Assembly (NCBI GenBank): GCA_963971405.1
Contig: OZ020488.1
Location: forward strand, 32,507,089 to 32,571,088
Direction of reading: 5' to 3'
DNA: 64,000 nucleotides
Source of the DNA: Psococerastis gibbosa
Taxonomy: Eukaryota; Arthropoda; Insecta; Psocodea; Psocidae
In this document: one piece after another, positions 44,701 to 55,588 of the stretch
Layout: the number at the start of each line of letters is the position of its first letter
Numbering within the stretch: the stretch's first letter is position 1
Notes under the pieces: model-generated
Seen by the model: the letters and a program-made list of their open reading frames with translations, nothing else
What the model was told of the DNA's origin: nothing
Database searches by the model: none
Position numbers and translations under genes: made by a program

Positions 44701-47289
44701 TTTGCCGAGGGGAACCCCGGCAGGGGAAAATGTACACTATGACCTTTTTCATTTCCACGAGATGACCCACAGAACAGATAACATTAGACACGACTTAAGG
44801 AAGCTTAGATCTGCAGCAGTTCCTCTCAAGGGCATTGCTTACAGTTGATTTGACTTGCACTAATGCAGATAATTAATACATTAGCCTTTTATGTCAAACA
44901 CGAATTGTCATAACTCATAGTCTGTTATAGCTACAAGAACCACTCCATTGCTCTTCTGCCCCCCCCCCCCTTCGTTAATTTTAAGAATGAACAGCAACAA
45001 ATCAACCAACTCAAATAGCCTACGTACAGTAGATACCTATAAATCGTGTACACATCATGAATAGAAGAATTGTTGGTCAAAGAGTATTTGCACAAACGGA
45101 TGACATTAAGAGATATAGAGAAGGGTTAGAGACGCGTAACGGCAATGTTGGTCTAGTATTTGCTTTAAAATTTATTTTTGTTAGTACAGAGATAAGAAGA
45201 GTAAATACTGTCGTACATCGTGCACATATCAGAAATTAACGTAATGCTGGTCTGGGGGCATTCGAAGGAGTGGATAACATTAAGAGATATGGAGAAGGGT
45301 TAGAGGCGCCAAACGGAAATGTTGGGCTTGTGTTAGCTTTAAAAAAAATGAGTTAGTATACAGAGATAAGATGAGTAAATACAGTAAGTAAACCGATATC
45401 TAGTTGAAATGCGGTGTGTACTGCAGCGTAGAATGATACGTCTGTTGCCAAGATTTCAGCAAACGAGATAAAATTCTTGAGGGAAAAATATGTCGATCAT
45501 GACACGTAACATATAGTACATACGATGAAGCACAATTAATGGCTATCATTTTGGAAGTTATCCCATATGATGCACCGGCTATCAGCCTCACAATTATATC
45601 TCAGGGGACAATTTGATTTGTCTGCTAACACAGTTCTATGAAACCCCCCCCCCCCTGATATTGTTACTTTTCTTTATATCTTCTACTATGTAACTATAAT
45701 TACTCATATACAATAGCAATGGATGCAAGGCGAAAGGCATTGTTGTTAATTGGGTCTTTGCAGTGAAGTCTGAAGTTGGAAAGCATCGATAGAAAGGTTC
45801 CGCCGAAATATTATTTTCTAGTCATTATTCATGAAAATTTAGTTTTTTTTTTTTTTTTTTTTACAAAAGGTTAATTGCGTACAAACAATTATTTAATGAA
45901 TATATCCGATTAACCTCTTCAATCGCCTCACTAAGTAACCTGTCGAGTTACGACACGTCTCCGATCGCAAGGTGTGTAGAGACTCGCACAAGTACAAGCA
46001 TGCTACCACCTGGCCACCAAAGTCGCTATCAACTAGAAGAAACTATCAAGGGGGAAGCGATCTATTGGGTATTATTTATATTAATAACGACTATAATTTA
46101 CAATATGTGAATTTAAATAAAATCTTTGTAGCCATTATCGAAAAAATATTTTTTTGGCAGTTTTTTTTATTTTTTGGGTAGTAAATCAAACCAAAATTGA
46201 GTTAGCCCGAAATAAAAAAAATGGTCCCGAGGCATGATTCTTTCGGCCATCACAAAGCCTTCCTTATACCTATTGAATATATAACACTGTGGAGTTATTT
46301 ATTCAATGCTTATACTAACGTATAAATATGAAAGCCAGAATGGAAAACAACGGTCCAATACTGTGCACTGTATGTCAATCTATTAAAGTATTAAGTTAAA
46401 TTTAATGTGACTCGAAGTGTAGGTAATACGTAAGTTTATTGTTAAAATTACTAGTATTATGAGCCATTTGCGTATTTTTTTTTTTTTTTTTCTGTAGGTA
46501 GTAAATAGGTGAAATTCAATGAGTCTCATTAAACTGTCACACTTCCATGTTTGCTTATATTTAGTGTGTTGTAAACAGGACATCTTGGTATATAAAAACA
46601 ACATATTAAGAGTGTACAGCCCGTAGAAAAGTGGCAGCCCGAAATGTAATACTTTTTATTTTTTATTTAATTAACTAAGCATGATATTAAAGATTTGGCT
46701 CATCAAAGTTGTAGAAGACTACTTCATGCATCATATAATAAGGTATTTTTAGTTTTCGAAATTGTAGTTTTTTTTATAAAATCGATAATACGTGAAAAGT
46801 TATTGTTTAGAAAATATTTGCATGTTTATAAAAAAACTACAATTTTGAAAATTAAAAATATCTTATATTATGATGCATGAAGTTGTCTTCTACAACTATG
46901 ATGAGCCAAATCTTTAATAACATGCTTAGTTAATTAATTAAAAAATAAAAAGTATTAAATTTCGGGCTGCCAATTTCCTACGGGCTGAACACTCTTAAAA
47001 CTAAATTACCGTATACTGTACAAACAACATACCTACCGTTTTCAATAGACACATCCGCGGCTTTCGATTGTACAGTCTTTAAAGTTTTATCCGTCCAGAT
47101 TTGATCACGAATTACAATATTTTCTGTATCCTGCGCTGCAGGTACGGGGCAGTTAATAATTGTAACAGGCCCATTGAAGTTGGTTTGTTTACCAACGACA
47201 AAATCAGAGGAATTTGAGCACTGTACGCGGACATTTTCTTCAGCCACAACACTGCTCTGATCAAAGGCACCCACTTGCTCAACACTCAT
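38707..47289 (-). CDS. Membrane peptidoglycan recognition protein with RHIM-like motif
   Basis: Minus-strand exons: 47289-47037 (ATG start), 42716-42534, 41063-40846 and 39090-38707 (stop). Exon 1 encodes a cytoplasmic tail with VVGKQTNFNGPVTI (about 31-44), resembling the cryptic RHIM of insect PGRP-LC/LE that signals to Imd. Exon 2 encodes one hydrophobic segment (about 116-145), giving a type II membrane protein. Exons 3 and 4 encode the PGRP fold: FVVISHTAGPYCYD, then VGGDGYIYEGRGWGIR, IDVNLIGDF and LVAHNQ. The zinc cysteine of amidase PGRPs is a serine here (TLSPGR), so it should bind muropeptide without cutting it. The stretch between IVRETQK and VGGDG lacks the usual segment of about 20 residues with a WxDIGYNFL-like motif. 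A 13-codon in-phase candidate at 39965-39927 is weak. TSEN34 lies upstream on the same strand. Confidence 0.85.
40009..40381. repeat. TTAA-flanked foldback element, diverged copy 3
   Basis: The ends are ttaagaggacatgcta and its near complement tagcatatcctcttaa. The inner arms keep agatttggctgatgtaagtt and its partner. It is more diverged than the copies at 26311 and 46606. It lies in the last intron region of the PGRP gene. Confidence 0.7.
41280..42290 (+). mobile_element. LINE remnant (RTE/CR1-like RT), split by a SINE
   Basis: The translation shows AIKQLKNGKAP at about 41295, then, after a SINE insertion, DWPTSNFVAPPKKPNAK, HRTISLESHTLKIFLKIIL and EQFGFRNGFGTRHALF (about 42010-42205). These are reverse-transcriptase blocks in normal order. 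It jumps directly to the extreme C-terminus (QIAMMIANLC), so the catalytic box is deleted. It sits antisense in intron 2 of the PGRP gene. Confidence 0.75.
41430..41640 (+). repeat. tRNA-derived SINE, family A, copy 4
   Basis: It includes gtagagtagtggtacgaact, ggttgttggttcgagtccta and agagagggctttatagccct, then a tail of tccttatttattta. It is the best preserved copy with 31500-31705. It is inserted in a LINE remnant. Confidence 0.8.
42765..43160 (+). repeat. Interspersed repeat family E, copy 3
   Basis: It shares accaaactatcaacgggcat, ttaactacaactataatata, a T-rich run, aaaattgagt and cgtacatgccaaatttcatc with the other family E copies. It lies in intron 1 of the PGRP gene. Confidence 0.65.
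44050..44125 (+). repeat. SINE family A, partial copy 5
   Basis: Only the 3' body is present: ttggcagtttagtgtaagaa, agggccattggccctaacta and acgatttattattatt. Confidence 0.55.
45057..45390 (+). repeat. Direct duplication, about 188-bp spacing
   Basis: Two diverged copies follow each other. Both contain gacattaagagatata or aacattaagagatatg, gagaagggttagag, ggcaatgttgg or ggaaatgttgg, and cagagataag. An open frame of 60 codons crosses the first copy but not the second, so it is not thought to be coding. Confidence 0.6.
45735..46280 (+). repeat. Interspersed repeat family E, copy 4, split by SINE C
   Basis: The 5' part contains gcatcgatagaaaggttccg. The 3' part resumes at about 46036 with aaactatcaagggggaagcg, then aaaattgagttagcccgaaa. 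The piece between is family C. It lies in PGRP intron 1. Confidence 0.65.
45866..46035 (+). repeat. SINE-like family C, copy 3
   Basis: It runs from gcgtacaaacaattatttaa through ccgattaacctcttcaatcg to gatcgcaaggtgtgtagaga and ctcgcacaagtac. It is inserted into a family E repeat. Confidence 0.6.
46606..46998. repeat. TTAA-flanked foldback element, copy 2 (393 bp)
   Basis: It starts ttaagagtgtacagcccgta and ends tacgggctgaacactcttaa. The arms are complementary over nearly their whole length. There is no nested MITE, so it shows the empty state of the site occupied at 26331. It lies in PGRP intron 1, about 40 bp from exon 1. Confidence 0.88.
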
Positions 47290-49619
47290 TTTTATTCTTA
47301 ATCACTGTTTGTCTTATGATAAAAATCTCCCTGATCGCGAAGCAAAAGCGTCAGAAGCTCTAGGTTAAATTGGTTAAATTGGTTTTCCATTCGAATTCTG
47401 ACTTCTGGTAACACTTTACACCTTGCTTGAAATATAAAACATATCCATCATGTATAGGCTAATAAAATGAGCAGCCTATTATCAAATCAATAAGCAATTA
47501 AAATATATATTTTATGTAATGTATGTTGTTAAAAACGGCACAATAAAAACAAAACAACGTCTTAAGAAGATGATCACAACACTTTAAAATAAATAAAACG
47601 GTAGTGAGACTCTTTGTGTTATCGAAGAGCCATCAAGGGCAACTGAGCGCGGACTAACTATTTGTGCATTCGTTGTATCGCCGATAAACACAATGACGTC
47701 GCGTATGTTGAGATGGTACCTATCGCTAATAGACTAATGGAGTACCGCAACCAATGCGGCCACCAACGAGTTGACTTGGGTTTTCCCAGACTGCCATGGC
47801 CGCCTTTATAATACCTATTCATAAAACAACTCTGCGGCAAATTTAATGTAAATTACTATACAAATAAATGTTCCCGTATTTGTAATAAAGATTTTTCAAT
47901 TGTAACTTCTTATGGGAGGGTCTTCAAATCTGGATTGCTATTGTTTTTGGTCACGCATGGATTATAATGATACTAGGCATAAAAATAATTTTTTTGAACT
48001 TCATTTTCAGGTTTGTGCCTTTTTGGTTTTGGGGGCTTTACCCCCCTGAAACCACATAAAACTGCTAAAATATATTTCTCAAAAACGGCGAGAACAATTT
48101 ATGCCTTAAATTCAAATATATTATGTATGAGATTAAAACCCACTGGGTCATTTTTCCGTCAATAGCTTGGTTCTAGGTCAAAAATTAAATAAAAAGGACG
48201 GAAAATTGACTAAAAAAATCTCGGGACCGTTTTGTTTCAATATGCTTACAACAGCCTTCTTCTACCGGATCTTGAAATATATGTGAATGGTTAGGATACA
48301 TAATTCCATAATCAAATCAGGAGGGGGGGGGGGGGTGAAAATGCGAATTAACGCCTCTTCCACCGGGCCGTTCAATTGATTGGTGAAGTTTCATTTTTTC
48401 GTGTTACAAGCAGGGCTCTTTGTATAAAGAGTCACAAGCACGCACCAATTCATTTATTTATTTTATAAACATTAGAACTGGTTCAATAAAAATCGGTTTA
48501 TCACACACAAACTTTCTAATGTGCAACATGTAGGCAGACGTTGGGGATGCTACAGCCTACTCTTTAAGGAATCAAAGCGATATGTGATATTTTTCATGAG
48601 ATATATGATTTTTGCACAAGATTTTCCTCCTCCAATATTGTCTCGTAGTCTAGTGTTGTTAGTTTCAGCATATTTTTAATACTAAAATTAAAATTTTTAA
48701 TATAACACTGATTACAATTGTCCACGAAATACTGTTCTGCACTGTTTGAAAACGTTTGAATTTTTTTTAGTGGTTTTTGCTGTCTTGAAGGGTCAGAGCG
48801 GATTCATTTACAGTTTTCTATTTTTAGAAAACAGAATTGTAATTTTGAAATTTACAATAAATATGTTACAGTCGAAATTAGAGGATATGGAAAAAACTGG
48901 GCTTGGCGGAAGCAGTTTTTTTCCATATCCTCTAATTTCGGTTATAACGAGGAGGTTACCTCTTCAGCCGAAGTTAATTTAATGTCAGTGTTATATATAC
49001 CATAATTATAATACTACAATTTATACAAGTTACAGTACTTAATTTTCTTAATTTTAAATAATGTACACTGTTCTTTGGCAGATCTGACCCAAATATTGGA
49101 ACTCATAGTTTTTAAAACCTAAGAAATCCTTGCGTTTAATACTGACTGGGGGATAAGAACAAGTGGAGGAGGCTTATGTGTCACACTCAAGTCAACTGAA
49201 GTCAGTGACACACATACAAAATATTTTTTTTTTGGGTGAGGCAAGACGACATCGTCTCTAGCTATCAGCTTATACAGAGGCAAGGGCAAAGGCCCGAGAC
49301 TACGTTGAATTCAATCAACTAAACAGCGTACCGCTCACAGTTGAGCATAAAATCTACAAGATCACAGAACAACTGGCATTAGTTGATTTCGTTTTACATA
49401 TTCTCATTTAGGAGAGGGGGGGGGGGCTCCCCTAGTGTCAGACTCCCTGTATATACTGATTGAAGCTGGTTACTTAAAATTATTCTGAACCAATGCAATG
49501 GTTAAATATTTTTTCACATTAAGACAGACCCATAAATAAATGACAATTTTTCAATATGAAATATAAACCCAAATTCATTAATAGTCTCTGGACTAAACAG
49601 TATCTCAAAAGAAACATAC
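47290..49619. other. Between PGRP start and TSEN34 end; no gene seen
   Basis: It should hold the PGRP promoter and the TSEN34 3' end. I see a T-rich and A-rich repeat at about 47935-48290 loosely like family E in reverse, G runs at about 48323 and 49415, and a short hairpin at 48873. No poly(A) signal for TSEN34 was clear. Confidence 0.4.
48873..48940. repeat. Short hairpin plus repeat tail shared with 17.6 kb
   Basis: Arms cgaaattagaggatatggaa and ttccatatcctctaatttcg are complementary over about 27 bp around a 14-bp loop. The following sequence to about 49010 is the reverse complement of 17640-17750 (the aactgacattaaattaac region), so the hairpin belongs to a larger interspersed repeat. 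Confidence 0.6.
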
Positions 49620-52578
49620 CTAGTCAGTGGCCCAGTCCACGGATTGAAACGCAACATCGTTTTCAGCGCTGAAATAAGCCAACACTGCCGTTTTCTTGAC
49701 TGAATGTGCGAGCCGAGCAAATGACACCAAAAACCGCGTAGAAATCTTTTTGTGACGGGTGACGCAGAGAATAAGGAGCTGTGCGTGGCACTGTAAACTG
49801 TCCCCTTCATACGCTGCGAGAGTGGCTCCAAATTTCCCGCCTCCTGTCACAGTATAACCCGTTTCCCAAAGGTATTGGAACGTTGCATACTCTATACGTT
49901 CCATATCTGTATTTGGGTAACTCCAAGTCACGTTTACAAAGTCATCCGGTTGCACCCAAGGATCCTCTGCAAATACATAGGTTAACTAATTAATTTTGAA
50001 GAATCGTATCTTGGTTACGTTATGCTATCGCCTGTTACATTAAGTCAATGATAAGCTTGTCTGTTATCGCTTGTAGCCGGTGCAGATTGATTTCGAGGAA
50101 GTTAACCACTTTAACATTAGTAACTATATAAATAATGTCCGAAATCCATGGGGTTGTAGGCATTGGACAAGGGACCAACGTGCCACAATAAGTAATTTTT
50201 TTAAAGTGGATCTAGGTTCATAAAAAGTCCTTTAAAACATTATTATTATTAACTAATTTTGAAACAAACTAAAGCTGTAATACAGATGTGTTGTCACCCG
50301 GGGTTTGCAGTATAATAGTTAATTAGAACTCAATTATTAATTATTCGCATGAAAAAGTACGCCGATGACAGCGGTACCCTAGCTAAGTCTAATGGCGGCC
50401 ATCTTGAGTATTGTCAGCTATCAGTGAAGGTCGCAGCCCGAAGGCGGCGGCTGGCCATGTGGGCTAGTGATGGAGGGATCAACTCAAAGTGAGACCATCT
50501 AGCTAGGTGACGAACAACATAGATGGACCATCAATATAAATTATCCAGACCTGTTGCTAACCTGTTAGGGTAAGTCTCTTACACATATACTAAGGTGCCC
50601 ATTCCACCGACCGGCTAGGGCTATTTACAAAAACGGTGACGTGGTAGCAGACATTCAAGACTTAGGGCGTTTCCACCGACCTCGCATTGCAGAATGCAAA
50701 TTACATTGACGGAAATTAGAATTTTTCTTTTTATAGAAATCTATTAAAATGTTTGTACTTAACATATACCATGACGCAATTTTTTAATTTTAGTTTGTTT
50801 GTTTGTGATTTTACTGTATGATCATTGATCAATTTTAACTATGGCATAGAGGGAAACAAACATTTCAGTCAATGTCATTTGCATTCTGCAATGCGAGGTC
50901 GGTGGCAACCCCGCCTAAGACTTGAATGTCTGCTACCACGTCACCGCTTTTGTAAATAGCCCTAGCCGGTCAGTGGAATGGGCGCCTTATGGCATCAGGT
51001 TCAGATTAAGTAAGACCTGAGCCTGAGGGATCATACCCGACAATTTTAAACTAGACAAGAAAAGAGTTGAGTAACAAATACGAGCAATGAAAGGCACAAT
51101 TCTCAATAATAAGGCGGGTATTCCACATACGTACATCGTCAATGAAAATTATGAAATTGAAGGACATTTCAATTTTTCATTGATGGCGGCTATTCCACAT
51201 GTTTTTTTTTAAAAATCGACAATTTTCTATTGAAACGTATGCGCCAAATTTTTGAAATTTGTTTACATTTGTTTCTTGAAATTTTATTTGTTTTCTTCGT
51301 CGCCTTATTATTTAAACCTCATCATAATTTTTATACAGAAATGCGTTCTTTTTAAAGAAATCAATTAAAATAGTTGTATTTGTCATATCCCATGACGCCA
51401 TTTTTTAATTTTTGTTTGTTTGTGATTTTACTCTATGATCAATTGATCATTGATCAATTTTAACAAAGGCATAGAGTAAAATTGAAATGTCCTTCAATTT
51501 CATAATTTTCATTGACGATGTACGTATGTGGAATACCCGCCTAAAGTACATTTGCTTAAAGTAGGTGTTGTTCATTCCAATTACTTACCTGCAGGAGTAT
51601 GAACATATAGGCAAGAAGGACTGGGATCCCGAATTTTCATGAGCTCACCCTCAATTATCTTCCGTTTTAGTTCATCGCTAGAAAGCACGGTTTCTGCGTT
51701 TCTTTTTCTCATTTTTTCTAGCTTTCCCTTAAAAATTAAATTGGCCTTTTCTTCAATTTCAAGAGCTCGCTCCGATTTTAAAACAGTTATCTGTCAAATG
51801 AAATGGTTATAACAGGTTCTATTATAATAAATTGAATCAACTTTCTTTGTTCTTGAATTATCCATAAATGAACCTCTTCATTATAATATTTTTCGTTTGG
51901 CGTATTCTTTTGAGGACATAAGTTACTATTGCTTCTTTCATTCCACTATTGTAAAATTGACACAAGAGCCAGTAATAGACCACCACATGCAAATTTGGCT
52001 CTCTAGATCGTTGCTGTAGCTGTGTTTCTAACTTTTTTGTGCTTTTAACTATTTTTCTAACATCAATATCATTCTAGGATGGTTATTTACTTTTCCTGAT
52101 TTTAATATTTGCTATGTAACGAGTGCTTTCTTTTTGAGCCAGTCTCTGTCATCATTACCTAATATTTATTCGTCTGGATTTTGCTGAAGGCTGAACTTCC
52201 AACCTCGGCAGGCACAAGATGACTAGATCTACAAAGTGACTTACTGTATTTTTTACTTTATGGCGTCCTGGGCAAATATATTCTTGATTTTCTGCTGTTG
52301 CCAACTTAAAACTAGTTTTTTGTAAGATCGCCCAAAAATTACCTGTTTCGCAAAACTTTCCGACCTCAAGTTGTCAGCGGTTTTCTGGCAAATGCTATCG
52401 GGTGGTTCTGTGAACTTGGGACAGTATTGCAACACAGCTAACCCTTTGTCCAACAATAGTTTAGTCTCATTCTTGGATAATAATAGAGGAAAACCATGTT
52501 CCTTCACTTGACGAGGAACGTTTGCTAAGCATCCAACAAAGCTGCCAATTATTCGATGTTTTCTCACAGCTTTCCAGT
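49620..52578 (-). CDS. TSEN34: tRNA-splicing endonuclease subunit Sen34, exons 2-4
   Basis: Exons on the minus strand: 52578-52343, 51790-51589 and 49966-49620 (stop TAG). Phases agree. The first carries the N-terminal domain (RIIGSFVGCLANVPRQ, then HGFPLLLSKNETKLLL), the second a charged linker, and the third the catalytic domain (YLWETGYTVTGGGKFGATL, YEGDSLQCHAQL, SVKKTAVLAYF). The tyrosine, histidine and lysine of the endonuclease triad are all in place (Y in AYEGD, H in QCHAQ, K in SVKKT). Sen34 is the subunit of the nuclear heterotetramer that cuts the 3' splice site of tRNA introns. The first coding exon, expected to be short and to end in phase 1, was not found upstream of 52578. An ATG further upstream in the same frame lies before the tttttccag acceptor, so I do not take it as the start. 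Confidence 0.9.
50594..50986. repeat. Composite PIF/Harbinger-like MITE, copy 9 (393 bp)
   Basis: The outer ends are ggtgcccattccaccgaccg and its partner, with taa before and tta after. The inner termini are tagggcgtttccaccgacct and aggtcggtggcaaccccgcc. It lies in the last intron of TSEN34. Confidence 0.85.
51114..51541. repeat. PIF/Harbinger-like MITE, copy 10 (about 428 bp)
   Basis: The termini are ggcgggtattccacatacgt and its complement, with TAA on both sides. The AT-rich core (tttgtttgtgattttactct, tgatcaattttaac, gcatagag) is the same as the core of the composite copies, here under different ends. Coordinates are good to about one base. It is in the last intron of TSEN34. Confidence 0.85.
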
Positions 52579-52764
52579 CTGGAAAAACATAAAAAATACA
52601 AGTGAAAAGTAGAGTACCGTCCGCTCGGGGCAAGTTAGAAGCCTTTGCTTTTGAATTCTAGGTAAGATAAGAATAAAAAGAGAAATTCGTAACGTTTCTG
52701 AGTTTACTAATCATGGAACAAGTAGCAGCCTGGATAGAAATAAAGGAATATATGTATATAGATC

Positions 52765-52920
52765 GGGTTCGATGGCATGCATGCTTACACGAGTCTCTGC
52801 ACACCATGTGATTGGAGGCATGTCGTAACTCAACACGGGTACTAACCTACAAAATCGACTGTACTGGTCAATCGGCTAAATTCATTAAATTGATTATATT
52901 TATGTGCGATTAACCTCTTG
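52765..52920 (-). repeat. SINE-like family C, copy 4
   Basis: On the minus strand it reads gaggttaatcgcacataaat, then ttaatgaatttagccgattg, and later ccaatcacatggtgtgcaga followed by gactcgtgtaagcatgc, in family C order. Confidence 0.55.
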
Positions 52921-53404
52921 AAATATAATATGTATATCAATTAATGCTTCTCATCAGTAATCCGATTATTATTATTATTGGTTTGGATCTTACTTTAAAT
53001 GAATAACAGGCAGTAATAATTTAGGGGCAGAATTTCTACACTTTAGGTTCAGCAATACCAAATTTGGCTGACCTCTGATCATAGCCATTTTCTATTATAC
53101 GAATATGCTTTAGCGCTAGTCTATGGTAGTGCTTCTACAAGCATGTTCTATATAAATGTCCATATTATGTCCATTAAGGCACTATATACCCTAATATAGA
53201 GCCCTAATATTCATGACTCCATGTGCGTCTACTACATAGAAGCACGGCAAGACCAAATTATTGTTTTGTATTTACCTTCACAATTCCAAATCGAACCGGT
53301 ATCATTCATTAAATATAGGAGTATTTTCTTAGATCTTTCCATTCCTAATAATTATAAGTTTATATTGTCAAATCAAAAATTGAGTGTATACTGTATATAT
53401 ATGA

Positions 53405-53600
53405 TATAATGACAGGGATCTAGAGCTCTACAGATGCCGACCAATCACAAGCAAGCATGGACACATTGTATGTTAAGCCCTTTTTCTACTCAACACTAGA
53501 GGTGGGTCGTTCTTAATGGAGCCGTTCCTTGAGCTAGGAGCTAGTTGCAACGGATACAAAAATATTAGGTTCTTGAGGAACGCAATGCAAAATGGGGATA
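53405..53600 (+). repeat. Repeat family H, copy 1 (inverted partner at 60768)
   Basis: It includes gggatctagagctctacaga, tgccgaccaatcacaagcaa, gagctagttgcaacggatac and ttgaggaacgcaatgcaaaa. The copy at 60768-60985 is the reverse complement with small indels. Confidence 0.75.
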
Positions 53601-54715
53601 TCCGGAATACACGAGGATTGGTGGATTAGGGGCCTTTCTATTTCTATATCTTTAGTGATATTTTAGAAAGTTTCAGAGTTATATTTTATAGACTAGGCCT
53701 AGCAATTGCAGTAAAACTTATTTAATGTAGCCTTACTGCAACATCAGGTTATACTTATACCATAAGATACCTTGTGGCTACTGAAGGTGCGGTAGTCTAC
53801 GTAAGACAACCTTTGTCTTGTAATTAGGTTTCCCTACTTAATTCTTATAGGTACAGCTTTCCAAGCTGCGTACAGTCGTCCCTTAGCTGCTTAAGGATGA
53901 TCCAGTAGGATACATAATAGGTATAACGAGGAGTATTTAATGGTACGTACAAGTAGTCAAATATAGGGCTTACTTATATAGCCTTTTATAGAGGGTTCAT
54001 TGCTATCGTAATATAAGTACCTAACTTAATTGAAGCTTCAAGATAGGGTAAAAGGAAGGTACCGGTAAAGAAATTTTGCTAAGGGGGATATGGTAGGCCT
54101 ACATGCGTAGCCCGTAGGTCTAAGTTTTAATGAGTTTTAAAAACCAATCAACATTTCAATAAGTTATAATATAATCAAGAACAAAATTGTAAAATCAACT
54201 GTAATTCTGTAAAATGTGTGTTTTTTTATGCATCAAACCAACTCCCTGTTTCATAGTTTATTTATATATTATGTTGTTCTGTGGTTTAACTGTTCCAGAC
54301 CAGACTCAGACATAGGCTATGTGGGTTTTCCGACTCAATAATGCCAAGGCGCCCGCGGTAGTAAAATCTGAAAAGATGGAATTAATTTAAAAAATGTCTA
54401 TTGTGTTAAAATTCCATATTAAATAAGCAATACACTCAATAAAATAATGGTTTGACTTCACAGCCTTTTTTTAGCATTTTAGGTTTAAATATTTCAGTCC
54501 GGCGAGTCTGAACATACAAAATTCAGTTTAGCCTACACCGTTTAGTAGCCTTCCTAGCTGATGTCCATGTCAAATCACTGACTACATTATGAAGTGTTTA
54601 AAACAAATTATCTAGCCAACCTGACCCGGAACGCAAATTTGCTTTCCTAATAATTGTAATGTTTTTTTTTTTAATGTAGAAGTTGAACAGTAGGAGGCAA
54701 AAGAACTAGAACATT

Positions 54716-55102
54716 TGTGGGGACCACTTAGTCCCACATGTGTAATAACCAGTCTGCTTCCAGCTTCACCTTTTTCCCGGTAGATGGCGCTGTTCACATT
54801 CAGATAATTCAATATTCCTCAATCTTCCTTTTACGTATTTATTTCTCTTATTCAATAATATCTTTAATCTACCCTCTGTGTCTCATCAGCTCCTTTAGCT
54901 GTGGACACAGAGTTGGTTTTTCTATATGGAAGCAGGCTGGATCAAATTCAATATTAATTGTAAGCATGTATCGTTCTCGTCTCACAGCTCATATTGTAAC
55001 CACTGTGTGTTAAATTACTCTAACTTGAGTCGAAGCACTGCAATACAAACCAATTCAAGTCTACACTGCCTATTCAATTGCATCGTCCTTCGACAAGCTA
55101 CA
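54716..55102 (+). repeat. 5' LTR of the Ty3/gypsy element (387 bp)
   Basis: It starts TGTGGGGACCACTTAGTCCC and ends gacaagctaca, in TG...CA form. The first 23 bases form a dyad (TGTGGG ... CCCACA). By eye it is identical to the 3' LTR. A candidate primer binding site, ttggtgaccctcgac, follows directly at 55103. Confidence 0.93.
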
Positions 55103-55135
55103 TTGGTGACCCTCGACAACGGAACAAGCAGCCTT

Positions 55136-55507
55136 CCAGATTCCAGCTCCAGTTCCAGCCAATTCCAGTTCCAGCCAATTCCAGCCAGTTCCAGTTCCAG
55201 CCAGCTCCAGTTCCAGCCAGTTCCAGTTCCAGCCAGTTCCAGCCAGTTCCAGCTTCCAGCCAGTTCCAGTTCCAGCCAGTTCCAGTTCCAGCCAGTTCCA
55301 GTTCCAGCCAGTTCCAGCCAGTTCCAGCTTCCAGCCAGTTCCAGTTCCAGCCAGTTCCAGTTCCAGCTTCCAGCCGCAGTTCCAGCCAGTTCCAGTTCCA
55401 GCCAGTTCCAGTTCCAGCCAGCTCCAGTTCCAGCCAGCTCCAGTTCCAGTTCCAGTTCCAGTTCCAGCCAGTTCCAGCTTCCAGCCTGTTCCAGTTCCAG
55501 CCTCCAG
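55136..55507 (+). repeat. CCAGTT minisatellite in the gag leader
   Basis: About 370 bp are built from ccagtt/ccagct units, arranged as ccagttccagttccagccag with occasional agctt interruptions. It lies immediately after the primer binding site. Forward and reverse frames stay open across it. Two forward frames encode Q/F/P/V/S/A-rich peptide; the reverse frame would be W/N/G/T-rich. Confidence 0.92.
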
Positions 55508-55588
55508 AACGTCTCATCCGGCCATAGGCGGTGGAAACCACCCCGGAGCAGCTACATTCACCGCAGCAGCACAGCCACAACCTGCAAG

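Larger units (their letters stand above)
52579..54715. other. Upstream of TSEN34; first exon not identified
   Basis: It contains a reverse copy of family C (52765-52920) and a repeat with an inverted partner at 60.8 kb (53405-53600). The remainder is AT-rich. No exon fitting a TSEN34 N-terminus was recognised. Confidence 0.4.

Noticed and set aside
45057..45239. 60-codon open frame starting MNRRIVGQRVF
   Set aside because: The neighbouring duplicate lacks the frame, and no family is recognised.
51185..51220. A separate small MITE inside the copy at 51114 (ggcggctattccacatg)
   Set aside because: Only one such end is visible; more likely a duplicated terminus within the element.
54738..55013. 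91-codon frame in each LTR, identical in both (also 59671-59946)
   Set aside because: Identity follows from the LTRs being copies; the peptide has no recognised domain.
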